DNA from: Sulfobacillus acidophilus
GTDB lineage: Bacteria; Bacillota; Sulfobacillia; Sulfobacillales; Sulfobacillaceae
Reading direction: 5' to 3'
Length of the DNA stretch: 64,000 nt
Assembly (NCBI GenBank): GCA_003023745.1
Contig: PXYV01000011.1
Span: forward strand, 1 to 64,000
Part shown: positions 25,259 to 33,663 of the stretch, one piece after another
Numbering within the stretch: position 1 is the stretch's first letter
How the letters are laid out: every line of letters begins with the position of its first letter
The notes under the pieces: model-generated
Database searches by the model: none
Told to the model about the DNA's origin: nothing
What the model saw: the letters and a program-made list of their open reading frames with translations, nothing else
Program-made: the position numbers and the translations under genes

Positions 25259-26137
25259 CTACGCACGGGGATGGGCTTTGTCGTACACTGGCCGAAACCG
25301 TGCGCGACTGACGTGGGTATAGATTTGGGTTGTCGAAATGTCTTGATGGCCCAACATCTCCTGCACAGCCCGCAAATCGGCCCCGTTCTCCAGTAAATGG
25401 GTTGCAAAGGAGTGCCGCATGGTGTGGGGCGTTAGCGGTTTGTCAATTCCAGCTTTAACGCCATAATTGCGAATGACCTTCCAAAACCCCTGACGAGTTA
25501 AGGGAGCGCCGCGATGGTTCAAAAACAAATAGTCTGAACTCTTTGAGCTAATGAGTACCGGACGTACATCATCTACATAGTGCGTGAGCCACTGCAATGC
25601 GAATCGCCCCATCGGGACATAGCGTTCTTTCGACCCCTTGCCAACACACCGGATCCGTGGTGGATCAGGCCACCAATCGTTGATGGTTAAATGACATAAC
25701 TCACTTACCCTCAGACCTGCCGCGTAAATCAACTCCAGCATCGCTCGGTCGCGCACGCCCAGCACAGTTTGGGTATCGGGAGCGTCAAGCAGACGGCTAA
25801 CCTCATCGACATTCAACACACTGGGCAATTTTCTCTCCGTTTTGGGCGAATCGATATTGACAGTCGGGTTGCGGGCGATTCGATTCTCACGCTCTAGGTA
25901 GCCATAAAAGGTCCTCAGAGCGGACAGACGCCGCGCCCGCGTAGTGGCGGCAATGCCAGCTTGCTTCAGTTGCTGCAAATAACCAAGTACCTGATGGTCG
26001 TCGGATGCAGGATTGCGAGCGCAATATCGGGCATAGTCGCGAAGGTCGCGAGCATAAGAAACCCGGGTGTTTTCAGCCACTTGCCGTTCATATTGAAGAA
26101 ACTCTAAAAAATCGTCAATATCAGCTTGGCGCGTCAG
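25259..26137 (-). CDS. xerD: Tyrosine recombinase, XerC/XerD type
   Basis: Chromosome dimer resolution recombinase. N-terminal core-binding domain ENTRVSYARDLRDYARY; catalytic Arg in AAGLRVSELCHL, Lys in GKGSKERYVPM, HTMRHSF, LGHQDISTTQIYTHV with the nucleophile Tyr. The first GTG (26080) would delete the first helix, but the frame upstream reads LTRQADIDDFLEFLQYERQ, which is the normal XerD N-terminus. The only possible initiators there are CTG (26137) or ATT (26140), with AAAGGTGG upstream. I therefore propose a non-AUG start and about 292 residues. Position upstream of dacF/spoIIA also suits XerD. Confidence 0.9.
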   Translation of the reverse strand: MTRQADIDDFLEFLQYERQVAENTRVSYARDLRDYARYCARNPASDDHQVLGYLQQLKQAGIAATTRARRLSALRTFYGYLERENRIARNPTVNIDSPKTERKLPSVLNVDEVSRLLDAPDTQTVLGVRDRAMLELIYAAGLRVSELCHLTINDWWPDPPRIRCVGKGSKERYVPMGRFALQWLTHYVDDVRPVLISSKSSDYLFLNHRGAPLTRQGFWKVIRNYGVKAGIDKPLTPHTMRHSFATHLLENGADLRAVQEMLGHQDISTTQIYTHVSRARFRPVYDKAHPRA

Positions 26138-26453
26138 AATCGACCCACCTTTCTCAACATCCCTCAGCCTCAGTCAACTACCCTGCCGGTTCCAGTAGCG
26201 GCTGTTGGCTGTCGCGTCGCGTTCATGCAACGAAGCCAAGTTGCCATACCGATACCCACGCTGCGTGCAACCACCGCATGCCACCCTGCCTTCATGCGAC
26301 CGTCGACGTCATGTCGAGAGTTTGACCACTGAAAAGTCAGCAGCCGCTCTCCAATGCCGATAACTTTTAGCTTTCAGCCAAACGATACCATAATCTGTAG
26401 CCCCAGCTCCACCGTTGGACAACGCTTAAGCCCTCTGGTTTCCACCGCATCCA
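26138..26453. other. Spacer between the FAD reductase gene and xerD
   Basis: About 315 bases. No gene, repeat or terminator with a T-run was seen. Confidence 0.4.
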
Positions 26454-27635
26454 TCATGATTGGGCATTGCGGATGTGTCCGATTAAATCTGGCGTGCGGA
26501 CAGGACGCTGCCCATCGATGAGTGCTTGTGCTTTGGCTATGCCATCCCACACATTCCAATTGAGAACTCCCACGACGCGCTCATCCTCAAGGTAGTACAC
26601 GACACCCTCTTCATGTGGAACCACCCAATCTTCGACCACTTGATGTGACGTACGGCACTCCCCGATCGCCTCATATCCAAAATGATACAAATCGGAGTAG
26701 TAAAACGAGCGATGATTGTAAGGTTTTTGTGCTCCCGCCATATTTTCTCCTGCTGCCCGTCCCTGTGTCACGGCATGGTCTTCGTGCATCATGGCTTTCA
26801 GGTCGGGGCGCATAATCGCCACATCGCCCGCCGCCCAGATATGGGGGTTGGCCGTGCGCAAGTATTGATCGACTTCAATCCCCATGCCATCAGACAAGCC
26901 TACCGTCTTTGCCAGGTCGTCATTCGGGGTCACACCAATACCGACAACCGCCAACTCGCCCGTTACATTTTGCCCTGCCTGCGTCACCACGTGGATTTCT
27001 CCACTCTCTTCAGAAATTGACCGGACATCGCTGTGGCCTAGTATGGTTACAGCGTGCTTACGGTACTCCTCTTGAACGTGTCGCGCCAAATCATCAGGGA
27101 AAAAACCTGCGAACGGATATGGCTCCTGCATGACCCAGGTGACGTGATGTTGCCTTGACGACAGCACCGCCGCCATTTCCGCACCAATGAACCCCCCGCC
27201 TACCACCACAATCGAACGCGGTTCGGCTAACTCGCTCCACAGGCGCACGTGCTCGCGTAACGATCCCACGTAAAACACCGAAGGCGGACTATCCGCAAAT
27301 CGCCGCGGTCGTGCCCCGGTCGCTAACAATAACTTTCCATATCCAATTACCTGCTCGTGGTCAGTCTGTACCTGTCGTTGTTCCGGTTGAAGCCGGACCA
27401 CCCGAGTATGCAAGGCCCAGTCAACCCCTCGTCCGCGCTGCCAACTGTTCAAAAACGCTTCTTCCAGGCGCATGTCCAACCAGAGCTTTTTAGACAGTGG
27501 AGGACGCTGATAGGGCGGAAAAGGCTCCTCCCCGATCACCAACACCGACCCCTGCGGGTCGCGCCGCCTAATTCCGCTAATTGCCGCATCGGCCGCCATG
27601 CCTGCGCCCACGATGACATAATCGTACTGCAGCAC
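26454..27635 (-). CDS. FAD-dependent NAD(P)H-ferredoxin/rubredoxin reductase family protein
   Basis: About 393 residues. N-terminal FAD Rossmann motif YVIVGAGMAADAA, then PPYQRPPLSKKLW (typical of ferredoxin-reductase/AIF-like enzymes), LLLATGARPR, the NAD(P) motif VVVGGGFIGAEMAAVL and the second FAD-binding segment TANPHIWAAGDVA. A dimerisation domain follows. The start is a GTG at 27635 (or TTG at 27638) with AAGGGGG upstream; the longer open frame adds 81 unlike residues. No ferredoxin gene adjoins, so the partner is unknown. Confidence 0.85.
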   Translation of the reverse strand: MLQYDYVIVGAGMAADAAISGIRRRDPQGSVLVIGEEPFPPYQRPPLSKKLWLDMRLEEAFLNSWQRGRGVDWALHTRVVRLQPEQRQVQTDHEQVIGYGKLLLATGARPRRFADSPPSVFYVGSLREHVRLWSELAEPRSIVVVGGGFIGAEMAAVLSSRQHHVTWVMQEPYPFAGFFPDDLARHVQEEYRKHAVTILGHSDVRSISEESGEIHVVTQAGQNVTGELAVVGIGVTPNDDLAKTVGLSDGMGIEVDQYLRTANPHIWAAGDVAIMRPDLKAMMHEDHAVTQGRAAGENMAGAQKPYNHRSFYYSDLYHFGYEAIGECRTSHQVVEDWVVPHEEGVVYYLEDERVVGVLNWNVWDGIAKAQALIDGQRPVRTPDLIGHIRNAQS

Positions 27636-27702
27636 CAAAATTCCCCCTTGGTTTGAGACCCTGTACTCGCCTATCGTTTTATCCCGCCAACCGCTCGACT
27701 TG

Positions 27703-28428
27703 TTAGAGGCTGCGGCTTTGTCCTCCGTCAACCCAGTAGCAGGAACCGTTGAGATAAGAAGCGGATGGCGACAGGAGAAAGGCCGCCAGCCGCCCAAACT
27801 CCAACGGATTTCCATAGCGCCCGGCAGGTATTTTCGCGATAGCCTGCTCTCGAACACGCTCCGTGGATATTCCCGCACGCTGCGCCGCTAGTTTATCCAG
27901 CTCCCGAACACGCTCGGTATCTATGCGCCCCGGCACAATCATGTTCACGCGGATATCACGCGGGGCCAATTCGTCAACAAGGGTTTTGGCCAACGCGTGC
28001 AATCCCGCTCGCATGACATTAGACAATGCCAAATGCGCGATAGGTTCGCGAATGGAACTCGACGCATTCAAGAGCACTGAGCCTCCTGGTTGCACCTGGG
28101 GCAACAACTGCCGCAAAAGATAGATGGGGCCCATCAACAACTGTTGAAATGCTTGTTCCCAATCTTGATCGCTTAAGTCCATGACACCGCCAGCCCGCGG
28201 ACCTCCGGTATTCACAAATATGCCGTCAAAATGCCGACCCGCTACGCTCTGCACAAAATTCTGCCGGGATTTCACATCACCCGTGTCCAATATGGCGTCA
28301 TGCCCTGGGGATCGGCTGGTCACGAAGACCTGTGCACCCTCTTGCCCCAAAACATCCGCAACAGCTCGTCCCAATCCGCGGCTGGCCGCTATTAATAAAT
28401 AGGTCTTTCCCTTCACGCCTAAGTCCAT
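27703..28428 (-). CDS. SDR-family protein lacking the catalytic Tyr
   Basis: 241 residues, Rossmann short-chain dehydrogenase fold. The nucleotide motif reads AASRGLGRA instead of GxxxGxG, and where YxxxK is expected there is ALSNVMRAG; the Ser (ASSS) and Asn-type positions remain. C-terminal RVNMIVPGRIDTERV and GSCYWVDGGQSRSL are standard. This matches a known subgroup of beta-ketoacyl-reductase-like SDRs with an incomplete tetrad. Activity is therefore uncertain. It precedes the FAD reductase gene by 67 bases on the same strand. Confidence 0.8.
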   Translation of the reverse strand: MDLGVKGKTYLLIAASRGLGRAVADVLGQEGAQVFVTSRSPGHDAILDTGDVKSRQNFVQSVAGRHFDGIFVNTGGPRAGGVMDLSDQDWEQAFQQLLMGPIYLLRQLLPQVQPGGSVLLNASSSIREPIAHLALSNVMRAGLHALAKTLVDELAPRDIRVNMIVPGRIDTERVRELDKLAAQRAGISTERVREQAIAKIPAGRYGNPLEFGRLAAFLLSPSASYLNGSCYWVDGGQSRSL

Positions 28429-28565
28429 TACGATTAGCGGCTAGCCGAAAAAGCCGCCTTCCCCCCATTCCCTTGCGATTGATTTCAAATGCCCGCGAGA
28501 AGCCCCCGCCTTGAGGCGTGGCGAGGAAGGCGGGCTTGCGCCGTTAGCCGAAAACAAGTTTTTGC
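28429..28565. repeat. Imperfect palindrome and AGCCGAAAA direct repeat
   Basis: TAGCCGAAA occurs at 28442 and again at 28545. Between them AAGCCCCCGCCTT (28500-28512) pairs with AAGGCGGGCTT (28527-28537), with two bases unmatched. No T-run follows in either direction, so it is a weak terminator at best. GC-rich hairpins of this kind are common at IS200/IS605 right ends, so a small remnant is one reading (inference). Confidence 0.35.
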
Positions 28566-31067
28566 TCATTGCAATAGTTGTTCCCTGTCAAAGACTCTGC
28601 CAATCCGTTCGCATAACCTCTCCACGTCCTGATTCACCGCAACTTGCCACGGACTCCGAACCTTACTCCCCATCATCTCGTACCATCGGCCCGCCGGGCA
28701 CAGAGTCACGTGCGCGTCTTCCTCTTGAAAAACTACCGTCCAGTCCTCCGCTGTAATGGGAATCCTCCCGAACCGGTAGGAGCCATTGGCTATGGCCCCG
28801 TACACTTGGTGCAATCGGCGCTGCTCTAATGCGAGCCATGCATCCTCTCCACTTTCATAGCGGAAGCCTACACCCAGATCGCGATTTAACTTCTCCCGGA
28901 CCACACCATCTCGCAAATCTCCCGTACACCAAATTTCTACCGATGACGTTTGAGCTGCCTTTACCAACAACAATCCTGCAGGGGCGTCGGCCCGCACCAT
29001 GACTCTTTGCGCCGCCTGTACAGCCTCTTGCGGATCCATCGGCGGGCTGAGTGCGATGTGCCCAGTCTGCGGTTTGGGCACCAGCCGCAAAGTAAGACGG
29101 GTAATCGCTCCCAGTCGGCCACGCGACCCTACTAGCAATTTGCTCAAATCGTATCCCGCAACATTTTTCATCGTTTTGGTACCAAAACGCAGCAACCGAC
29201 CCCGACCGTCAACAAATTCCACTGCCAACACGACATCTCGCCATCCGTGTCCACCGCTGTGTCTCCAATATGCCGCATTGGCGGCAACCAGCCCACCCAC
29301 TGTCTCATCCATAAAGGGCTCAATCCCCGGCAAGTCTAAGCCCTCGTGGTGTAAAAGGCGCGCTAGGGCACCCGCGCGCATGCCTGCTCCCACCTCAATT
29401 GATAAATTATCGCGATCCAGGTCAAACACTGCATCAAAAGCCCTCATGTCTAGGACGTGTTTAGTGGCATTCGGCGTCTCACGGCGACGACATTGCCCAC
29501 GAATCGTGAGGAGTTCCCCATGCTTGCAACTCCATTGCATCGCTTCCTGCAACGCCTGCACCGAATCCATATGCACGGGATACTGATGCGGTTGGTCCAA
29601 AGTGTCCATGCTTGGAGCCGGCCATAACGCCTTCAAGGGATTTAATACCCCCTGGGGATCAAACGCTTCTTTGACCTCCGCCATCGCTTGCAATTCCGCT
29701 GGCGAATACATGAGCGGCAAGTGCTCCGCCTTATCGATGCCAACGCCGTGTTCTCCGGTGATCGATCCGCCCAGTTGCACGCACGCCTCCAAAATGGCCC
29801 GATCCGCCTGGCGCAAGCGCTTGACTTGCTCGAGATCTCGAGGGTCGTAGGGTATGGCGGGATGAAGATTGCCGTCACCGGCATGTGCCGCTGTCAGAAT
29901 GGTCAAATCCAGCTCAGCAGCAATGGCCAAAACCCGCTCCATCATCTCCACCAGGCGAGGACGCGGCACCGTCACATCTTGCACCCAGACGTGCGGCGCC
30001 AATCGCGCCGTGGCGCCGTAATGGGCCCGACGGCCCCGCCACAGGGCCTCCGCTTCGGCTTGGGTTCGCGCCACCTCCAATTTCAGAGAGTTTTGCCGGG
30101 CACAAATGTCCCGCACCACCGGAACAGCCGCTTCAACCTGGGCAGCGGGACCATCTAATTCAATCAGCAACACCGCCCCCGCTCCGAGCGGATATCCCGC
30201 GTGGACAAATGGTTCAATAACCCGGATGGACTCGCCGTCCATCAATTCCAGGGCCGATGGGTTCACGCGAGCCGCCACCAATTCAAACACACTGCGCACT
30301 GCATCTTGCATGTGAGCAAAACTCGCGAGCAACGTCCGCGTCGTCTCCGGCAGCGGTGAAATGCTTAACACGGCTTCGGTGACGAGCGCCAACGTGCCTT
30401 CCGACCCAATGACAATGCTGGCAAGGTCGAAAGCATCGGCCGTACCGGCTCCGACTTGAGGTAATTCAACCAGCCGCCCGTCGCTTAACGCCACCTGCAA
30501 CCACACTGTGTGATGGGTTGTCACGCCATATTTGACGCAATGGGGACCGCCTGAATTCTCGGCCAGATTCCCGCCCAGGGTGGAAATGCGATGACTGGAC
30601 GGGTCCGGGGGATAGAAGAATCCGCACGGTTTCAATGCTTCCGCTAAATCGGCGTTGACAACGCCGGGTTGCACACGCACCAATTGCCGCACACGATCAA
30701 TATCCAAAATACGGTTCATGCGGGCAAACGAGACGACCATACCGCCCACCAAAGGAGTCGTGCCCCCACTTAAATTCGTCGATGCACCCCGACCAATAAT
30801 CGGCATTTGGTAACGATAGGCGATGCTAAGGGCCTGGCTCACCTCTTGCGAATCCCGCGGCAACACCACCACATCGGGCCAATGACGCTCCCCGGTGGCA
30901 TCGTAACTATAAGCCAATAATTGGTCGCGATTGAAAATAACCTGCGAATCGCCCAAGGCGTCACGCAAAGCACGAACCACTGCCTCGACCTGCCGCTTGG
31001 TCAAGCGGGGATACTGGCTGAGCCATTCCGAACGATCCATTGTGCGATACAATTGATAACTAGCCAT
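28566..31067 (-). CDS. Glycolate oxidase GlcD-GlcE fusion protein
   Basis: 833 residues with two FAD-linked oxidase modules in tandem. Residues 1-480 are GlcD-like: VVVLPRDSQEVSQAL, GRGASTNLSGG, NLAENSGGPHCVKYG, IVIGSEGTLALVTEA, AHAGDGNLHP, GSITGEHGVGIDK. Residues 490-833 are GlcE-like: LTIRGQCRRRETPN, LSIEVGAGMRAGALARLL, FGTKTMKNVAGYDLSKL, VGSRGRLGAITRLTLRL. In most bacteria these are separate genes followed by the FeS subunit glcF, which is missing here. GGAG precedes the ATG. Substrate could be glycolate, lactate or another 2-hydroxyacid. Confidence 0.88.
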   Translation of the reverse strand: MASYQLYRTMDRSEWLSQYPRLTKRQVEAVVRALRDALGDSQVIFNRDQLLAYSYDATGERHWPDVVVLPRDSQEVSQALSIAYRYQMPIIGRGASTNLSGGTTPLVGGMVVSFARMNRILDIDRVRQLVRVQPGVVNADLAEALKPCGFFYPPDPSSHRISTLGGNLAENSGGPHCVKYGVTTHHTVWLQVALSDGRLVELPQVGAGTADAFDLASIVIGSEGTLALVTEAVLSISPLPETTRTLLASFAHMQDAVRSVFELVAARVNPSALELMDGESIRVIEPFVHAGYPLGAGAVLLIELDGPAAQVEAAVPVVRDICARQNSLKLEVARTQAEAEALWRGRRAHYGATARLAPHVWVQDVTVPRPRLVEMMERVLAIAAELDLTILTAAHAGDGNLHPAIPYDPRDLEQVKRLRQADRAILEACVQLGGSITGEHGVGIDKAEHLPLMYSPAELQAMAEVKEAFDPQGVLNPLKALWPAPSMDTLDQPHQYPVHMDSVQALQEAMQWSCKHGELLTIRGQCRRRETPNATKHVLDMRAFDAVFDLDRDNLSIEVGAGMRAGALARLLHHEGLDLPGIEPFMDETVGGLVAANAAYWRHSGGHGWRDVVLAVEFVDGRGRLLRFGTKTMKNVAGYDLSKLLVGSRGRLGAITRLTLRLVPKPQTGHIALSPPMDPQEAVQAAQRVMVRADAPAGLLLVKAAQTSSVEIWCTGDLRDGVVREKLNRDLGVGFRYESGEDAWLALEQRRLHQVYGAIANGSYRFGRIPITAEDWTVVFQEEDAHVTLCPAGRWYEMMGSKVRSPWQVAVNQDVERLCERIGRVFDREQLLQ

Positions 31068-31876
31068 GAGTAACTCCTTCCGTCAGGCAGCAATTGCAAG
31101 CGTTGTGTCAAGTTAACACCGTTCGACACGGTCCGAACAGTGCTCCGAGGCTATCTGACGCACTTTTAGACTACACCGGCGGCATGGCCGGGGACCAGCT
31201 CGAATTAGCACTGTTCATATTATAAGAGCAACTAATGCCAAACCCGACCCCCTGCGACAAACTCCGAAAAGGCAACGGCCCTCAAAGCAGCTCGTCCTCG
31301 AGCTCAATGCCAACATATCAGACGACCTGAACCTTGGCGAAACCCTAGCGCTTGTGCGTGCCGCGGTGCGCATCCCACGCTTGGGGTTGCACCCGCAACT
31401 CTTTCATCAACCAGCCATCCGGTGCATGCGTAAGTTAACCAACCCATTTGCTGATCTTGAACCATCCTTTACACTGTTTGGGCCAATCCCATATGGTCCA
31501 GAAATGCGTTGCCGTGTGTGCGCATCCGACGTGACCACCGCAACCGCTACGCCCATGGGTTCGATTGCTCGAAATCGGCATGGGAATGGATGTCTAGACC
31601 CCCTGCCGCCACAAGTAATCCGGTCTGCAACACATTCCCGTTGCAATCACACGTTCGCGCAGCACGCGTGCTCCGGGAGCACGGTGGCGTTAGGATCCAC
31701 GTCAACCGTTGTCAAACCTGTCAAACCAGACTGCCAGTCGTGGCTGCGGCAATGGCCGTGATCGCCTGACCCCCATCTCGTTCGACTGTCACGGACCAAT
31801 TTCCTGCCCCGCTTGACCTTTTTCGGTTCTTGCTAAATGCTAATATACCAGGGGAACGCAGAGGGGGAGGGAGAGG
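31068..31876. other. 800-base divergent intergenic region
   Basis: Separates glcDE (minus) and the ABC operon (plus). Open frames such as 31354-31761 plus have no motif or ribosome-binding site. The last 70 bases carry the candidate promoter listed separately. Nothing else is assigned. Confidence 0.4.
31838..31846 (+). promoter_or_regulatory. Extended -10 promoter of the ABC operon
   Basis: TGCTAATAT matches the extended -10 form TGnTAtaaT, about 30 bases before the TTG start of the first ATPase gene. A TTGACC at 31813 is too far away (22 bases) for a normal -35, so recognition would rely on the extended -10. Confidence 0.45.
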
Positions 31877-32725
31877 TTGTTAGTCACTGATAATCTCTCA
31901 GTCGTCTATCGCGGCCAAACGGTTGGGGCTCTGAATCGCTTAAGTCTGACGGTAGATGGTTCCGTATGTATTCTGGGACCGAGCGGCGCCGGTAAAACCA
32001 CGTTACTGCGTGCGCTGGTCGGCCTAGTTGAACTGAGCCACGGGCGCATACAGGTCGACCACGTAGACATTACCCAACACCCACTACAAGCTCGCCATCT
32101 CATGGCGTACGTGCCGCAAGACAACGATCTGCCGCGAGAATCAACGCTTGTTGAATATCTGAGGGAATTGGCGGTGTTGGATGGCTATCCCGCCCATGCC
32201 ATTAGGCGCGCGGTCGTCGAAGTCCTGCGCCAAGTCCATTTATCGCAGGTCGCCGAACATCGGTTGCGATGGCTGTCTGGCGGGATGAAGCGTCGTGCCC
32301 TCTTAGCAGGAGCGCTTTTGCGCAATTCTCCATGGCTTTTGCTTGATGAGCCCACCATCGGGCTTGATCCTCAGGAGCAGGCGTCGGTTCGATCCCTGAT
32401 GCGGCGGCTGTCCGCGCAACGTCACGTCGTCGCGGCTTCCCAATTTGTTGACGACGCCGGCGCAGTGCCCGAACGGGTGATTATAATGAATGCAGGTCAA
32501 ATTGTCGCGGACACGACCTGGGAGCAATTAAGCACAGTCGCCCAGCAGCATATTTACAGCGCCAGTCCCTCTGCCCTGCCGAGATCAAACAACTTATGGG
32601 CTCCCCAAGCAGGAAGTAACGAAATCAAACTATTCGGATCTGTTTTGAATGGACCACCATTGGACGCGTCGCCGGAAGACGGTTACTTATGGCTTATCCA
32701 CCAGCACGAGGATCTGAATCCATGA
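31877..32725 (+). CDS. ABC transporter ATP-binding protein 1
   Basis: 282 residues. Walker A GPSGAGKTT near residue 35, Q-loop YVPQDN, signature LSGGMKRR, Walker B LLLDEPTIGLDP, and a switch region in which the usual His is not clear (VVAASQFVDD). Closest in style to export-type ABC-2 ATPases. TTG start preceded by a purine-rich GGGAGGGAGAGG. The stop overlaps the ATG of the second ATPase (ATGA). Confidence 0.88.
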   Translation: MLVTDNLSVVYRGQTVGALNRLSLTVDGSVCILGPSGAGKTTLLRALVGLVELSHGRIQVDHVDITQHPLQARHLMAYVPQDNDLPRESTLVEYLRELAVLDGYPAHAIRRAVVEVLRQVHLSQVAEHRLRWLSGGMKRRALLAGALLRNSPWLLLDEPTIGLDPQEQASVRSLMRRLSAQRHVVAASQFVDDAGAVPERVIIMNAGQIVADTTWEQLSTVAQQHIYSASPSALPRSNNLWAPQAGSNEIKLFGSVLNGPPLDASPEDGYLWLIHQHEDLNP

Positions 32726-33663
32726 GCATCACGACGGGGACTTTGCCCACCTTAACGGTAGAGCGCCTTGGTTGCCGCCTGGGGCGACGCTGGCTCATTC
32801 AAGAGGTTTCGTTTGATTTGGAGCCTGGTTTTACCGCACTGGTCGGTCCTAATGGCGCAGGAAAAAGCACGCTGATGCGAGCTATTGCCGGCCTGATTCC
32901 GGTGTCTTCCGGAAGTCTCAGTCTCACTGACGGTCCCCCGGGGAAAGCGGTATCGCGTCAGATTGCATATATCCCCCAGTTTCCCGGGGCTTACGATCAT
33001 ATCAGTGTACGCGACTATCTTGTCCGAACCGCATGGTGGGACCGACATCGACCGCTGGCCCAAATTCAGCACGAGGTAAATGAGTTGTTGCATCAGTTAC
33101 AATTAGACGACATTGCTCATTATCGCGGTCGCATGTTGCATCCCTCTTTGCGCCGGCGTGTCGCACTAGCCTCCGCGTGGTTACGGCAGGTCCAGGTCGT
33201 CTTTTTCGATGAGCCTACGGCAGGGCTTGATCCGCAGGAGCGATTGGCGTTTTGGCAACAGTTATACCGTCTGCGCAGTTTGCCGAACAGCCCGGTTGCC
33301 TATTTAATCAGCACCCACCTTTTGGCGGAAGTGCAGAGCTACTGCAATTATGTGCTGTTGTTGTCTCACGGTCGCATCCGCCAGCAAAGCACCGTCAAAG
33401 ACTTTGTCCGAACGGTTCAGGGACACGCTTATTATGCCTGCGACCCGCCCAACAATTCCACTCTCATCGATACGGGGCGATATAGCCGTGAGGGATATTG
33501 GGTCTTGGCGCCTCAAGCCGCAGAATCGCTGCTGCCACGGCATCCAGACCTTATCGATGCCTATCTGTGGGAGTTAAATCAGCGGTTTGGCGACGACAGC
33601 GACACCACCTCTCATCTTCAATCCCAAGAGGCTTCCGCCTTCTCGCCAGGTGAAAAGCCATGA
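32722..33663 (+). CDS. ABC transporter ATP-binding protein 2, degenerate signature
   Basis: 313 residues from the ATG that overlaps the previous stop. Walker A GPNGAGKST, Q-loop YIPQFPGAYD, Walker B VVFFDEPTAGLDP and switch His in LISTHLLAEVQ are intact. The signature motif LSGGQ is replaced by LHPSLRRRVALA. With ATPase 1, whose signature is normal but whose switch His is unclear, this looks like an asymmetric heterodimer with one active composite site (inference). The C-terminal extension (residues 225-313) is of unknown role. Confidence 0.87.
   Translation: MSITTGTLPTLTVERLGCRLGRRWLIQEVSFDLEPGFTALVGPNGAGKSTLMRAIAGLIPVSSGSLSLTDGPPGKAVSRQIAYIPQFPGAYDHISVRDYLVRTAWWDRHRPLAQIQHEVNELLHQLQLDDIAHYRGRMLHPSLRRRVALASAWLRQVQVVFFDEPTAGLDPQERLAFWQQLYRLRSLPNSPVAYLISTHLLAEVQSYCNYVLLLSHGRIRQQSTVKDFVRTVQGHAYYACDPPNNSTLIDTGRYSREGYWVLAPQAAESLLPRHPDLIDAYLWELNQRFGDDSDTTSHLQSQEASAFSPGEKP

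Noticed and set aside
31354-31761. 135-codon plus-strand open frame in the ABC/glcDE spacer
   Set aside because: No ribosome-binding site, no motif, composition unlike neighbouring genes.
31813-31846. TTGACC ... TAATAT as a classical promoter
   Set aside because: The 22-base spacer is too long; only the extended -10 reading was kept.
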